Source: an uncultured Acidobacteriota bacterium (GTDB taxonomy: Bacteria; Acidobacteriota; Blastocatellia; Pyrinomonadales; Pyrinomonadaceae). Taken from it: a DNA stretch of 16,073 nt. How positions within the stretch are numbered: the stretch's first letter is position 1; every line of letters starts with the position of its first letter. The stretch lies in assembly GCA_902826505.1 (NCBI GenBank), contig CADEFG010000033.1:1-16073 (forward strand), in the 5' to 3' direction. The notes beneath the pieces are model-generated. The model was not told the DNA's origin. It worked only from the letters and a program-made list of their open reading frames with translations, and did no database searches. Position numbers and translations under genes: made by a program. Below, in pieces: positions 1 to 6,656 of this stretch.

Positions 1-190
1 TGCCCTCTTCGATAAGAAATCCCGCGCTCTTTGAAGCCCTGACTAATGGATGTGATGAAACGATCCGATGCAGTTCCGTCCAGATTCGGTTAACGTCGGA
101 AACCTTGAGGCTGTCCGTCCATTTGCCAACCTTTATCTGCCGGTTTTGTATCGTCTTTGGAAGACGCTCCTGCTGTTTGATTGCACTCAT
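1..190 (-). CDS. N-terminal part of an unidentified protein, cut by the left edge
   Basis: Reading the minus strand from an ATG at 190-188 gives 63 stop-free codons that run off the left edge. The residues are charged, with no signal peptide or membrane segment. The later part (ELHRIVSSHPLVRASKSAGF) loosely recalls the N-terminal helix seen in acidobacterial TPR or adenylate-cyclase-like proteins, where a pattern of the type L-x-R-I-x-x-S-x-x-x-x-x-S precedes a phenylalanine-rich helix. That resemblance is weak and no function is assigned. No Shine-Dalgarno is visible upstream, which is common in this window. The opposite-strand reading of the same DNA extends into AT-rich spacer and looks non-coding. 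Confidence 0.4.
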   Translation of the reverse strand, partial: MSAIKQQERLPKTIQNRQIKVGKWTDSLKVSDVNRIWTELHRIVSSHPLVRASKSAGFLIEEG

Positions 191-706
191 AAAAAGTTCT
201 GTCCGATTGTCTATTTTTGTGATTTGATTTTGATTAGAAAGCAATGCCCTGCCCTGCCCGACCCGCAGAAATCTCTTCCCGATTGAGATTTTGCTCCGCT
301 AAAGCCTATTAGTATTTTTTTGCTAATTTTGAGAAGGGTAAAACCTTGAAATTAACCGCCGAGCTGCACAGTTAATTTGGCGGGTAGCCGACGCGGAACG
401 CTTTTTGTTCCAAATCAACTACAATTAAGATGTTAGCAATTATTGACGATTTGAGCAACTATTTTTTGTATTTTTTTTCATTGTTAAACAATCATATTTA
501 AACTCTCTGTTTTTTTATATTTAAGGCATCAAACGAATAGTAAATAATCGGCTTGAAAAGATTTTTTTTATTTTTTATCAAGATTGTTTTGGAACGAGAG
601 CGGCATTATAGATTTATTTTTTTTGTAACAGACAAATTTTTTCCTGTTGTCTTTTTGCGTTAGTTCAGGGAATCTTTCTAAAATTCGTTTTATGTTTTTA
701 ACAAAA
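191..706. other. AT-rich intergenic spacer without a recognisable gene
   Basis: About 500 bases separate the left-edge gene from the zinc-finger gene. Most of it is strongly AT-rich with long T runs. One less AT-rich island (about 345-411) contains an 8-bp inverted repeat, AAATTAAC at 349-356 and GTTAATTT at 371-378, and a short GGAAC/GTTCC hairpin at 395-411. A 13-nt palindrome ATTGTTAAACAAT lies at 480-492. Promoters for the two divergent flanking genes should lie here, but no -35/-10 pair stands out. No tRNA, rRNA or mobile-element end was seen. Confidence 0.5.
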
Positions 707-1012
707 ATGACTAAATTTCGTAAAAGTCCAAATTGTCCCTTGTCGAGCGATTTGCTGGCATACCAGACAAATAAAATTCCGAACAAAGAGCAGGAACGAA
801 TCACTGTCCATTTAAGATTCTGTGAATTTTGCGCTGCCGAGGTTGAGTTTTATGCTCATTATCCGCAATCGGAAGAAACGATCGAGCGAACGGAAATTCC
901 GCCGCCGCTGTTTGAACTTGCCGAAGCGCTTTTGAGCAATAAACATAAGGACAACTCGTTACTCAAAAGACTTTTTAACGAAAAGGAAGATTCAAAATTT
1001 GTCGATTTTTGA
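707..1012 (+). CDS. small soluble zinc-finger (zf-HC2/anti-sigma-like) protein
   Basis: A 101-residue protein with the anti-sigma-type zinc-binding pattern H35-x3-C39-x2-C42, preceded by another cysteine at position 10 in a 'CPxxxxLLAYQ' context. This is the usual N-terminal layout of zf-HC2 domains. No membrane segment follows, so unlike typical ZAS anti-sigma factors it would be cytosolic. The acidic C-terminal half includes a short hydrophobic helix. I place the start at the ATG at 707. An in-frame ATG at 692 and a TTG at 647 are possible but add unconserved-looking residues, and none has a clear Shine-Dalgarno. It converges with the acyl-CoA synthetase gene, with 46 bp between. A regulatory, protein-binding role is plausible but unproven; no sigma factor is adjacent. 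Confidence 0.6.
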   Translation: MTKFRKSPNCPLSSDLLAYQTNKIPNKEQERITVHLRFCEFCAAEVEFYAHYPQSEETIERTEIPPPLFELAEALLSNKHKDNSLLKRLFNEKEDSKFVDF

Positions 1013-1058
1013 GTAATTTCTCAAATCCCGAATTCGAAAAACCAATCTTCAAATCAAC

Positions 1059-2885
1059 TCAGCTTCCGCAAATCTCATCAACCGCCTCTTCGTATTTTTC
1101 GTCTATCACGCCGCGTTTTATCTTGAGCGTCGGAGTCATTTCGCCTTTATCGATCGAAAATTCGCGCGGCAGCAGATAAACTCTTTTGACGCGTTCGTAA
1201 TCGCTCAATTCACGCGTCAGATCGACCGCATCGCGCTGAACGCGCTTGATCACAAACGAATTTTCGCAAAGTTCTTCACGCGAGCCTTCGGCTTTAATGC
1301 CTTCTTCTTTTAAGGTTTGTTTCAAAGTTTCCCAATCGGGAACGATCAACGCGCCGACCTGTTTTCTGCCCGAACCGACGACGACCGCCTGCGAAACGAG
1401 CGGCGATTGTTTCAAAAGACTTTCAACCTGCAAGGGCGCGACATATTTTCCGTTCGACAACTTAAACAAATCCTTCAAGCGATCGGTCACGTAAAAATGT
1501 CCGTCCTCGTCACGGTAACCGACATCGCCGGTGTGATAAAAACCTTCTTCGTCCAAAACCTTCGCGGTTTCTTCGGGTTTGTTGTAATAGCTTTGCATGA
1601 CGTTGCGCCCGCGAATGAGAATTTCGTCCTGCGCGCCGATCTTCATCTCGATTCCGTCAAATGGCGTCCCGATCGAACCGACTTTGTTGTCTTCGGGACG
1701 ATTCGCGCTTGTCACGCAGGCTTCGGTCATGCCGTAACCTTGGAGGATCGGAATGCCCGCCGCCCAGAAAGCGTAGGAAAGTTTTTTCGACAGCGGCGCA
1801 CCGCCCGACACAAAAAATCGTAACGCGCCGCCGACTCCTTCGCGCCATTTTGAAAAAACCAGACGGCTCGCGACGGCGTGTTTTCCGGCGAGAATCGGCG
1901 AAATTGAGTGATGCGTGTCTTTCGCTTCCCAGTATTCCTGCCCGACTTCGAGCGCCCAGTTGAAAAGCGACGTTTTCCAGCCGCCCGCCGATTTTCCCTT
2001 TTTGACGATCTTGTGATAAACCTGCTCGAAAAGACGCGGCACGGCGGTCATGATCGTCGGTTTGACTTCCTGCAGATGCGAGGCGATCTGGTCAAAAGCC
2101 GCGCAATAATGAATCGCGACGCCGTTTGTGCAAAGCACGTAAAAAACGGTCCGTTCAAAAATATGCGACAAGGGCAAAACGGCGAGCGAACGATCGGTCG
2201 ATCTGATCGGCAGACCTTTGGAGATCGCGATGATATTCGACACAAAATTTTCGTGCGTGAGCATCACGCCCTTTGGTTCGCCGGTCGTGCCGGAAGTGTA
2301 GATAATCGTCGCGAGATCGTCGGAGCTGATCTTTTCGAGAAAATTTTCAAAGGCTTCCGAGTCGATCTTATCGGCTTCTTCGCCGCGCCGTTCGATGTCG
2401 GCGAGCGTGATCGCACGATTATCGTTTTCGGGTTTCGCGTCCGTGTCAAAGAAAACCAATTTCTCAAGCCGCTCGACGCTTTGAATCGCCTGTTCGGCGT
2501 GTTTGAAAAGTTTGTTGCCGGAAACAAAAAGCATTTTCGCGCCCGAATCTTCGAGAATGTAGCGAATCTGTTCAACGGCTTGCGTCGTGTAGATCGGGAC
2601 GTTGACGGCGCGCAAGCTGAGAATCGCCAGATCGGTCAGCGACCATTCGGGGCGATTTTCGGAAATAATCGCGATCTTATCACCGGCTTTCACGCCCAGT
2701 TCGGCGAGTCCGAGCGCGATATTTTTGATTTTTTCGATAACTTCCGCGCCCGAAAGATGTTTCCAGACATTTTCGAGCTTGTAGCTTAGCGCGTCCGCTT
2801 TGTTGTGGCGGCGAAAAGATTCCAGACAAAAATGGGGCAGTGTCTGCGGTATGTTTTCAAATCCGATTAAGTTTTCAGCAATCAT
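1059..2885 (-). CDS. long-chain fatty acid-CoA ligase (AMP-forming)
   Basis: A 608-residue member of the AMP-binding superfamily. It activates fatty acids to acyl-CoA through an acyl-adenylate, feeding beta-oxidation or lipid synthesis at the membrane face. Motifs seen in order are the P-loop-like YTSGTTGEPKGVMLTH (about 196-211), the adenine-binding GYGMTE (383-388), HTGD (451-454) and the hinge/gate stretch around DRLKDLFKLSNGKYVAP (about 468-484). Length and motif spacing fit FadD15-type long-chain synthetases rather than short-chain acetyl-CoA synthetases. The ATG at 2885-2883 gives a normal N-terminus; no Shine-Dalgarno is visible. It is divergent from the hydrogenase cluster and shares a 207-bp spacer with it, so it is probably a separate unit. 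Exact chain-length specificity cannot be read from the sequence. Confidence 0.9.
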   Translation of the reverse strand: MIAENLIGFENIPQTLPHFCLESFRRHNKADALSYKLENVWKHLSGAEVIEKIKNIALGLAELGVKAGDKIAIISENRPEWSLTDLAILSLRAVNVPIYTTQAVEQIRYILEDSGAKMLFVSGNKLFKHAEQAIQSVERLEKLVFFDTDAKPENDNRAITLADIERRGEEADKIDSEAFENFLEKISSDDLATIIYTSGTTGEPKGVMLTHENFVSNIIAISKGLPIRSTDRSLAVLPLSHIFERTVFYVLCTNGVAIHYCAAFDQIASHLQEVKPTIMTAVPRLFEQVYHKIVKKGKSAGGWKTSLFNWALEVGQEYWEAKDTHHSISPILAGKHAVASRLVFSKWREGVGGALRFFVSGGAPLSKKLSYAFWAAGIPILQGYGMTEACVTSANRPEDNKVGSIGTPFDGIEMKIGAQDEILIRGRNVMQSYYNKPEETAKVLDEEGFYHTGDVGYRDEDGHFYVTDRLKDLFKLSNGKYVAPLQVESLLKQSPLVSQAVVVGSGRKQVGALIVPDWETLKQTLKEEGIKAEGSREELCENSFVIKRVQRDAVDLTRELSDYERVKRVYLLPREFSIDKGEMTPTLKIKRGVIDEKYEEAVDEICGS

Positions 2886-3092
2886 CTTAAATTTATATAA
2901 ATCGCTCCAAAAGTCTGTTTAGATGCAAATTTTTAAAGGCGATTTGACAATAATTACAAAGAATAAATTTTATGTCCAACAGATGCGTTCAGATAAACGG
3001 CAATTTGTGCCTCGCCAATCCGTATCAAATGAATTAGACTTTGCCCGCGTTTGTCATAAAATAAAAAATGTTATCAGAAAAACGGATTAAAA

Positions 3093-4151
3093 ATGAATCG
3101 AAAAAATAGTTTTCAGCAAAAATCGCCGGTTGCGAAGGTGACGGTTCTCTGGATCACCGCCGGACTCGGCTGCGACGGCGAATCGGTGGCGCTGACGGCA
3201 GCGACGCAGCCGAGCATCGAAGAGATCGTGCTGGGCGGACTGCCGGGCGTTCCCGAAGTTCGTTTTATCAACCCGTTCTACTCGTATGAAAACGCCGACG
3301 AATATATTGATTATCTCGAATCGGCTGAAAAAGATGAATTAAACCCGTTTATTCTGGTGATCGAAGGCTCGATCCCGAACGAGCAAATAAAGGACGAAGG
3401 TTACTGGGCGGCGCTCGGGACGGACAAAAAAACCGGACAGCCGACGACGACCTGCGAATGGATCGACCGGCTCGCGCCGAAAGCGTGGGCGGTAATGGCG
3501 GTCGGAACCTGCGCGACCTACGGCGGAATTCACGCAATGGAAGGCAATCCGACCGGCGCGATGGGACTTCCTGATTATCTCGGCTGGGATTGGAAATCAA
3601 AGGGCGAAATTCCGATCGTCTGCGTGCCGGGTTGTCCGACCCAACCCGATAACATCACCGAAACTTTGCTTTATCTGCTTTATCAAGCGGCAGCCCGCGC
3701 GCCGCTGATCCCGCTCGACGAAGCTTTACGCCCGACCTGGTTATTCAGCGAAACCGTTCACGAAGGCTGCGATCGCGGCGGTTATTACGAACAGGGACAA
3801 TTCGGCGACGATTACGGCTCGAAATACTGTATCGTCAAGCTCGGCTGCTGGGGTCCGGTCGTCCAGTGCAATGTCGGAAAACGCGGCTGGATTGGCGGCG
3901 TCGGCGGTTGCCCGAACGTCGGCGGAATCTGTATCGGCTGCACGATGCCCGGTTTTCCCGATAAATTTATGCCGTTTATGAATCAGCCGCCAGGTTCGCT
4001 GCTCTCGGCGCAAGCCGTGATGACCTACGGCAAAGCGATCCACGCCTTGCGCCGCTACACGCAAGCCTCGCTCAATCAAGAACCGGCGTGGCGCAAGCGC
4101 GGGGAAAAATTGACTTCGGGTTACGCGGCTGAAATATTCAAAAAATCGTGA
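3093..4151 (+). CDS. orphan second [NiFe]-hydrogenase small subunit, group 1h type
   Basis: A 352-residue iron-sulfur subunit. It has all motifs of the group 1h small subunit: the proximal-cluster stretch GLGCDGES (C27, D28), GTCATYGG, VPGCP, the distal-cluster HEGC, then KLGCWGPVVQCN and the GGCPN...GICIGCTMPGFPD medial-cluster region. No twin-arginine signal or membrane helix is present, as expected for this group. It is roughly two-thirds identical by eye to the small subunit at 6657-7718, but has two extra cysteines, C121 and C177. No large subunit is next to it. Instead it overlaps a PAS histidine kinase gene by four bases (GTGA), implying coupled translation. Unlike the second copy it has no Shine-Dalgarno. 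It may be an alternative partner of the one large subunit, or a sensory subunit for the kinase; the ligands are intact, so it is not a decayed copy. Confidence 0.92.
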   Translation: MNRKNSFQQKSPVAKVTVLWITAGLGCDGESVALTAATQPSIEEIVLGGLPGVPEVRFINPFYSYENADEYIDYLESAEKDELNPFILVIEGSIPNEQIKDEGYWAALGTDKKTGQPTTTCEWIDRLAPKAWAVMAVGTCATYGGIHAMEGNPTGAMGLPDYLGWDWKSKGEIPIVCVPGCPTQPDNITETLLYLLYQAAARAPLIPLDEALRPTWLFSETVHEGCDRGGYYEQGQFGDDYGSKYCIVKLGCWGPVVQCNVGKRGWIGGVGGCPNVGGICIGCTMPGFPDKFMPFMNQPPGSLLSAQAVMTYGKAIHALRRYTQASLNQEPAWRKRGEKLTSGYAAEIFKKS

Positions 4152-5779
4152 ACGGAGAAAATTCTCAACATAACGGACAAAACTGGTCGCTCGACAACGA
4201 AAAATTGCCGGACGATCTGCTGGCTGCCGAAAATGTTTTGGCGCAGCTTGCCGGAGTTTTTTTCCCAATGGATGCGCACGACGAAAAACGCCGGAACATT
4301 TCCGAAAAAGATTTACCGAGCGTGACCGATACGTATCGAATCCTCGTCGAACAAATTCCGGCGGTCGTCTTTATCGCTTTTTTTGACAAAGATTTCGGCG
4401 AAGCCTATGTCAGTCCGCAAATCGAAGCGACTTTGGGTTTTAAACAGGACGAATGGCTGCGTGATCCGGTGCGTTGGTACCAGCAGATTCACCCTGAAGA
4501 CAAAGCGCGTTGGAGCAGCGAAGCCGCGCAGATGTTTTTAACGGGCGAGTCCTTGCGTTCGGTTTACCGCGTGCTGGCACGTGACGGGCGCGTCGTCTGG
4601 TTTCACTGTGAAGTCAAAATGGTGCGTCACGAAGATGGGCGACCGTGGTTTATTCACGGCATCGGTTTTGACATCACGGAACGCAAACAAGCCGAAGAAG
4701 CGCTTTCCAAAAGCGAGGAAATGCTGCGCGGAATCTTTGAATTTGCGCCCGACACGATGGTCGTCGTCGATGATGAGGGAAAAATTCAGCGCGTCAACGG
4801 ACAGGTCGAACGAATGTTCGGCTACGAACGCGAAGAATTGATCGGACAACCCGTAGAAATTCTGATCCCGGAGCGTTTTCGGGGAAAACATATCGGGCAT
4901 CGCTCGGCATATATCGAAAAACCACATCTTCGTCCGATGGGCGACGGTTTTGATTTTCAGGGCAGACGCAAGGACGAAAGCGAATTCCCGGTCGAAATAA
5001 TGCTCAGCCCGGTGATCAATAAAGAAAACTCGCTGGTTATCGCGATTATCCGCGACATCACGAAACGCCAGAAAAATGAATCCGTTTTGCGCGAATACGC
5101 CGACCGGATGAAGATTCTTTCGCGCCGTTTGATCGAGGTTCAGGAAGCCGAACGGCGCAATATCGCGCTCGAACTGCACGACGAGATCGGGCAAATTCTG
5201 ACGGGTTTGAAATTAACTCTGGAAATGAGTTCGCGGCTGCCCGAAGGCGAACTGCGCGCGAGCCTTGCGGGCGCGCAAGCGCTCGTCAACGAGCTGATGA
5301 CGCGTACCCGCGAGCTTTCGCTCGATTTGCGCCCGGCAACGCTCGATCATCTCGGTTTGATGTCGGCGCTGCTGCGTCACTTTCGTCATTACAACTCGCA
5401 AACGCAGGTCAATGTGGATTTTCAGCAAGACGGTTTGGAAGGACGCCGATTTTCGCCCGAACTCGAAACCGCCGCCTTTCGCATCGTCCAGGAAGCATTG
5501 ACCAATATTGCGCGGCATTCGGCATCGGAAGCAGCCGTAATCCGCATCTGGGCGAAAAAAAAGAAGCTGACGATTCGAATCGAAGATAACGGGAAAGGCT
5601 TCGATACCAAAGCCGCATTTGCCGCGCATCAATCGAGCGGGCTCGCCGGAATGCGCGAAAGAGTTTTGCTGACCGGTGGAATTTTTAATGTCAAATCGCG
5701 TTCAGGACTCGGGACTCGTTTGACGGCGGAATGGAATTTGAGCGATGATACGAATTCAAAGTCAAAAAATCCCAACTGA
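4148..5779 (+). CDS. soluble PAS-PAS sensor histidine kinase (HisKA_3/NarL-type)
   Basis: A 543-residue kinase without membrane segments, so it senses a cytosolic signal. There are two PAS domains, about 60-180 (ending GFDITERK) and about 187-308 (ending IIRDITKRQ), then a short coiled linker and a HisKA_3 dimerisation domain with phospho-acceptor H344 in ELHDEIGQ. The HATPase domain has an N box around N453 (EALTNIARH), the DNGKGFD box at 480 and a GLAGMRER glycine-rich loop. This architecture pairs with LuxR/NarL-type regulators, and one follows two bases downstream. The GTG start at 4148 overlaps the stop of the upstream small subunit. No obvious haem-, flavin- or cluster-binding residues are visible in the PAS domains. 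Context suggests input from hydrogenase or redox state. Confidence 0.93.
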   Translation: MNGENSQHNGQNWSLDNEKLPDDLLAAENVLAQLAGVFFPMDAHDEKRRNISEKDLPSVTDTYRILVEQIPAVVFIAFFDKDFGEAYVSPQIEATLGFKQDEWLRDPVRWYQQIHPEDKARWSSEAAQMFLTGESLRSVYRVLARDGRVVWFHCEVKMVRHEDGRPWFIHGIGFDITERKQAEEALSKSEEMLRGIFEFAPDTMVVVDDEGKIQRVNGQVERMFGYEREELIGQPVEILIPERFRGKHIGHRSAYIEKPHLRPMGDGFDFQGRRKDESEFPVEIMLSPVINKENSLVIAIIRDITKRQKNESVLREYADRMKILSRRLIEVQEAERRNIALELHDEIGQILTGLKLTLEMSSRLPEGELRASLAGAQALVNELMTRTRELSLDLRPATLDHLGLMSALLRHFRHYNSQTQVNVDFQQDGLEGRRFSPELETAAFRIVQEALTNIARHSASEAAVIRIWAKKKKLTIRIEDNGKGFDTKAAFAAHQSSGLAGMRERVLLTGGIFNVKSRSGLGTRLTAEWNLSDDTNSKSKNPN

Positions 5780-5781
5780 AG

Positions 5782-6444
5782 ATGAATACTGCCAGAACAA
5801 CAACGATAGTTTTAGCCGACGACCACCGGATCGTCCGGCAGGGCTTGCACGCATTGCTCAAAGCCGAACCCGATTTTAATGTGATCGGCGAAGCGGACGA
5901 CGGGCTCGAAGCTTTGGAAATGGTCAAAAAACTCAATCCCGATGTCATTGTCCTTGATTTGATGATGCCCGGTTTGAACGGTTTGGAAGTTGCGCGGCAG
6001 ATCAATAAACAAACGAACCACACAAAGATCGTGATTCTTTCGATGTATGACGACGAAGGATTCGTTCTCGAAGCGCTCTCAAACGGCGTTTCGGCTTACG
6101 TTCTGAAGGACGCCGGATCGTCAGACCTGATCCAAGCCGTCCGCGAAGTGCGGAGCGGGCATCGCTACTTAAGCTCGCCGCTTTCCGACCGCGCGATCGA
6201 AGTGTACGAACATATGACAAAAGCCGGGACGATGGACAAATACGAAACGCTGACGACGCGTGAACGCGAAGTTCTCCATCTTTCCGCCGAAGGACGCACG
6301 AACAGCGAAATCGCCGAACGGCTCGGCATCAGCGTTCGGACGGCGGAAACGCACCGCTCAAAATTGATGCATAAACTCGGCGTTCACACCCAAGCCGATC
6401 TGACGCGCTACGCGATCAAGCGCGGAATTATCCCGATGGAATAA
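5782..6444 (+). CDS. NarL/LuxR-family response regulator
   Basis: A 220-residue two-domain regulator. The receiver domain (about 7-122) has the acidic pocket D13-D14, phospho-acceptor D59 in VIVLDLMMPG and K109 in YVLKDAG. The C-terminal LuxR-type helix-turn-helix (about 156-215) includes LTTREREVL and the recognition segment ISVRTAETHRSKLMHKLG. It starts two bases after the kinase stop, so the two are almost certainly a cognate pair. Immediately downstream lies a regulatory spacer with two TACGTAGGTTT boxes 22 bp apart, a good candidate target. The obvious prediction is control of the hydrogenase operon that starts at 6657. Confidence 0.94.
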   Translation: MNTARTTTIVLADDHRIVRQGLHALLKAEPDFNVIGEADDGLEALEMVKKLNPDVIVLDLMMPGLNGLEVARQINKQTNHTKIVILSMYDDEGFVLEALSNGVSAYVLKDAGSSDLIQAVREVRSGHRYLSSPLSDRAIEVYEHMTKAGTMDKYETLTTREREVLHLSAEGRTNSEIAERLGISVRTAETHRSKLMHKLGVHTQADLTRYAIKRGIIPME

Positions 6445-6452
6445 TTTTCTGA

Positions 6453-6467
6453 ATTGGTCTGACCAAT
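6453..6467. promoter_or_regulatory. FadR/PdhR-like palindrome
   Basis: ATTGGTC-T-GACCAAT is a perfect 7+1+7 palindrome nine bases after the response-regulator stop. The TGGTC-N-GACCA core is the classical operator shape of the FadR subfamily of GntR regulators, which sense acyl-CoA, pyruvate or lactate. As an RNA hairpin it would be poor: it allows only about five base pairs around a five-base loop, and the T run at 6475-6481 starts seven bases later. A weak terminator for the upstream operon is the alternative. No GntR gene is in the window. Confidence 0.4.
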
Positions 6468-6498
6468 AATCTAATTTTTTTCCGAAAAATCTCTTTAA

Positions 6499-6548
6499 AT
6501 TCGCAAATCTACGTAGGTTTTTATCAAAAAATACGTAGGTTTGCGAAT
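6499..6548. promoter_or_regulatory. large inverted repeat with two TACGTAGGTTT boxes, putative response-regulator operator
   Basis: The arms are 6499-6515 and 6532-6548; the right arm, TACGTAGGTTTGCGAAT, matches the reverse complement of the left at 16 of 17 positions, with a 16-base spacer. Superimposed on this, the 11-mer TACGTAGGTTT occurs in direct orientation at 6510-6520 and 6532-6542, exactly 22 bp (about two helical turns) apart. TACGTA is itself palindromic. NarL-family regulators typically bind short TAC-containing half-sites. A GATAAT at 6571-6576 could be a -10 box, without a convincing -35, which would fit an activator bound just upstream. The site lies 109 bp before the small-subunit start. 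Confidence 0.6.
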
Positions 6549-6656
6549 ATCTATTCCGCTTTAAACCCCAGATAATAGTTTATTAACAGCAATTTGTATT
6601 ATATCGAACAATAAATTAATTTATTGACCAAATAAAAGACTGCAAAGGAGGCGGAA

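Noticed and set aside
68..286. 72-residue plus-strand reading frame near the left edge
   Set aside because: It overlaps the better minus-strand frame at 1-190 and extends into spacer; composition is unlike a real protein and no start signal is present.
568..804. 78-residue minus-strand reading frame
   Set aside because: It is antisense to the start of the zinc-finger gene and to AT-rich spacer, and has no family resemblance.
1908..2789. 293-residue plus-strand frame antisense to the acyl-CoA synthetase
   Set aside because: A shadow produced by codon bias of the real minus-strand gene; arginine- and phenylalanine-rich, low-complexity composition.
2944..2973. Sigma-70 promoter for the first small subunit (TTGACA at 2944-2949)
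   Set aside because: The -35 is perfect but the only AT-rich candidate at correct spacing (TTTTAT at 2968-2973) is a poor -10, and the site is 120 bases from the start codon; too weak to annotate.
3093..3180. Twin-arginine signal on the small subunits
   Set aside because: Neither N-terminus has an RRxF motif or a hydrophobic segment; both reach the cluster motif within about 30 residues, as in other group 1h enzymes.
6453..6481. Rho-independent terminator of the kinase/regulator operon
   Set aside because: The palindrome leaves one central base; as RNA it gives only about five weak pairs, and the T run starts seven bases after the arm, so an operator is a better reading, though a weak terminator is not excluded.
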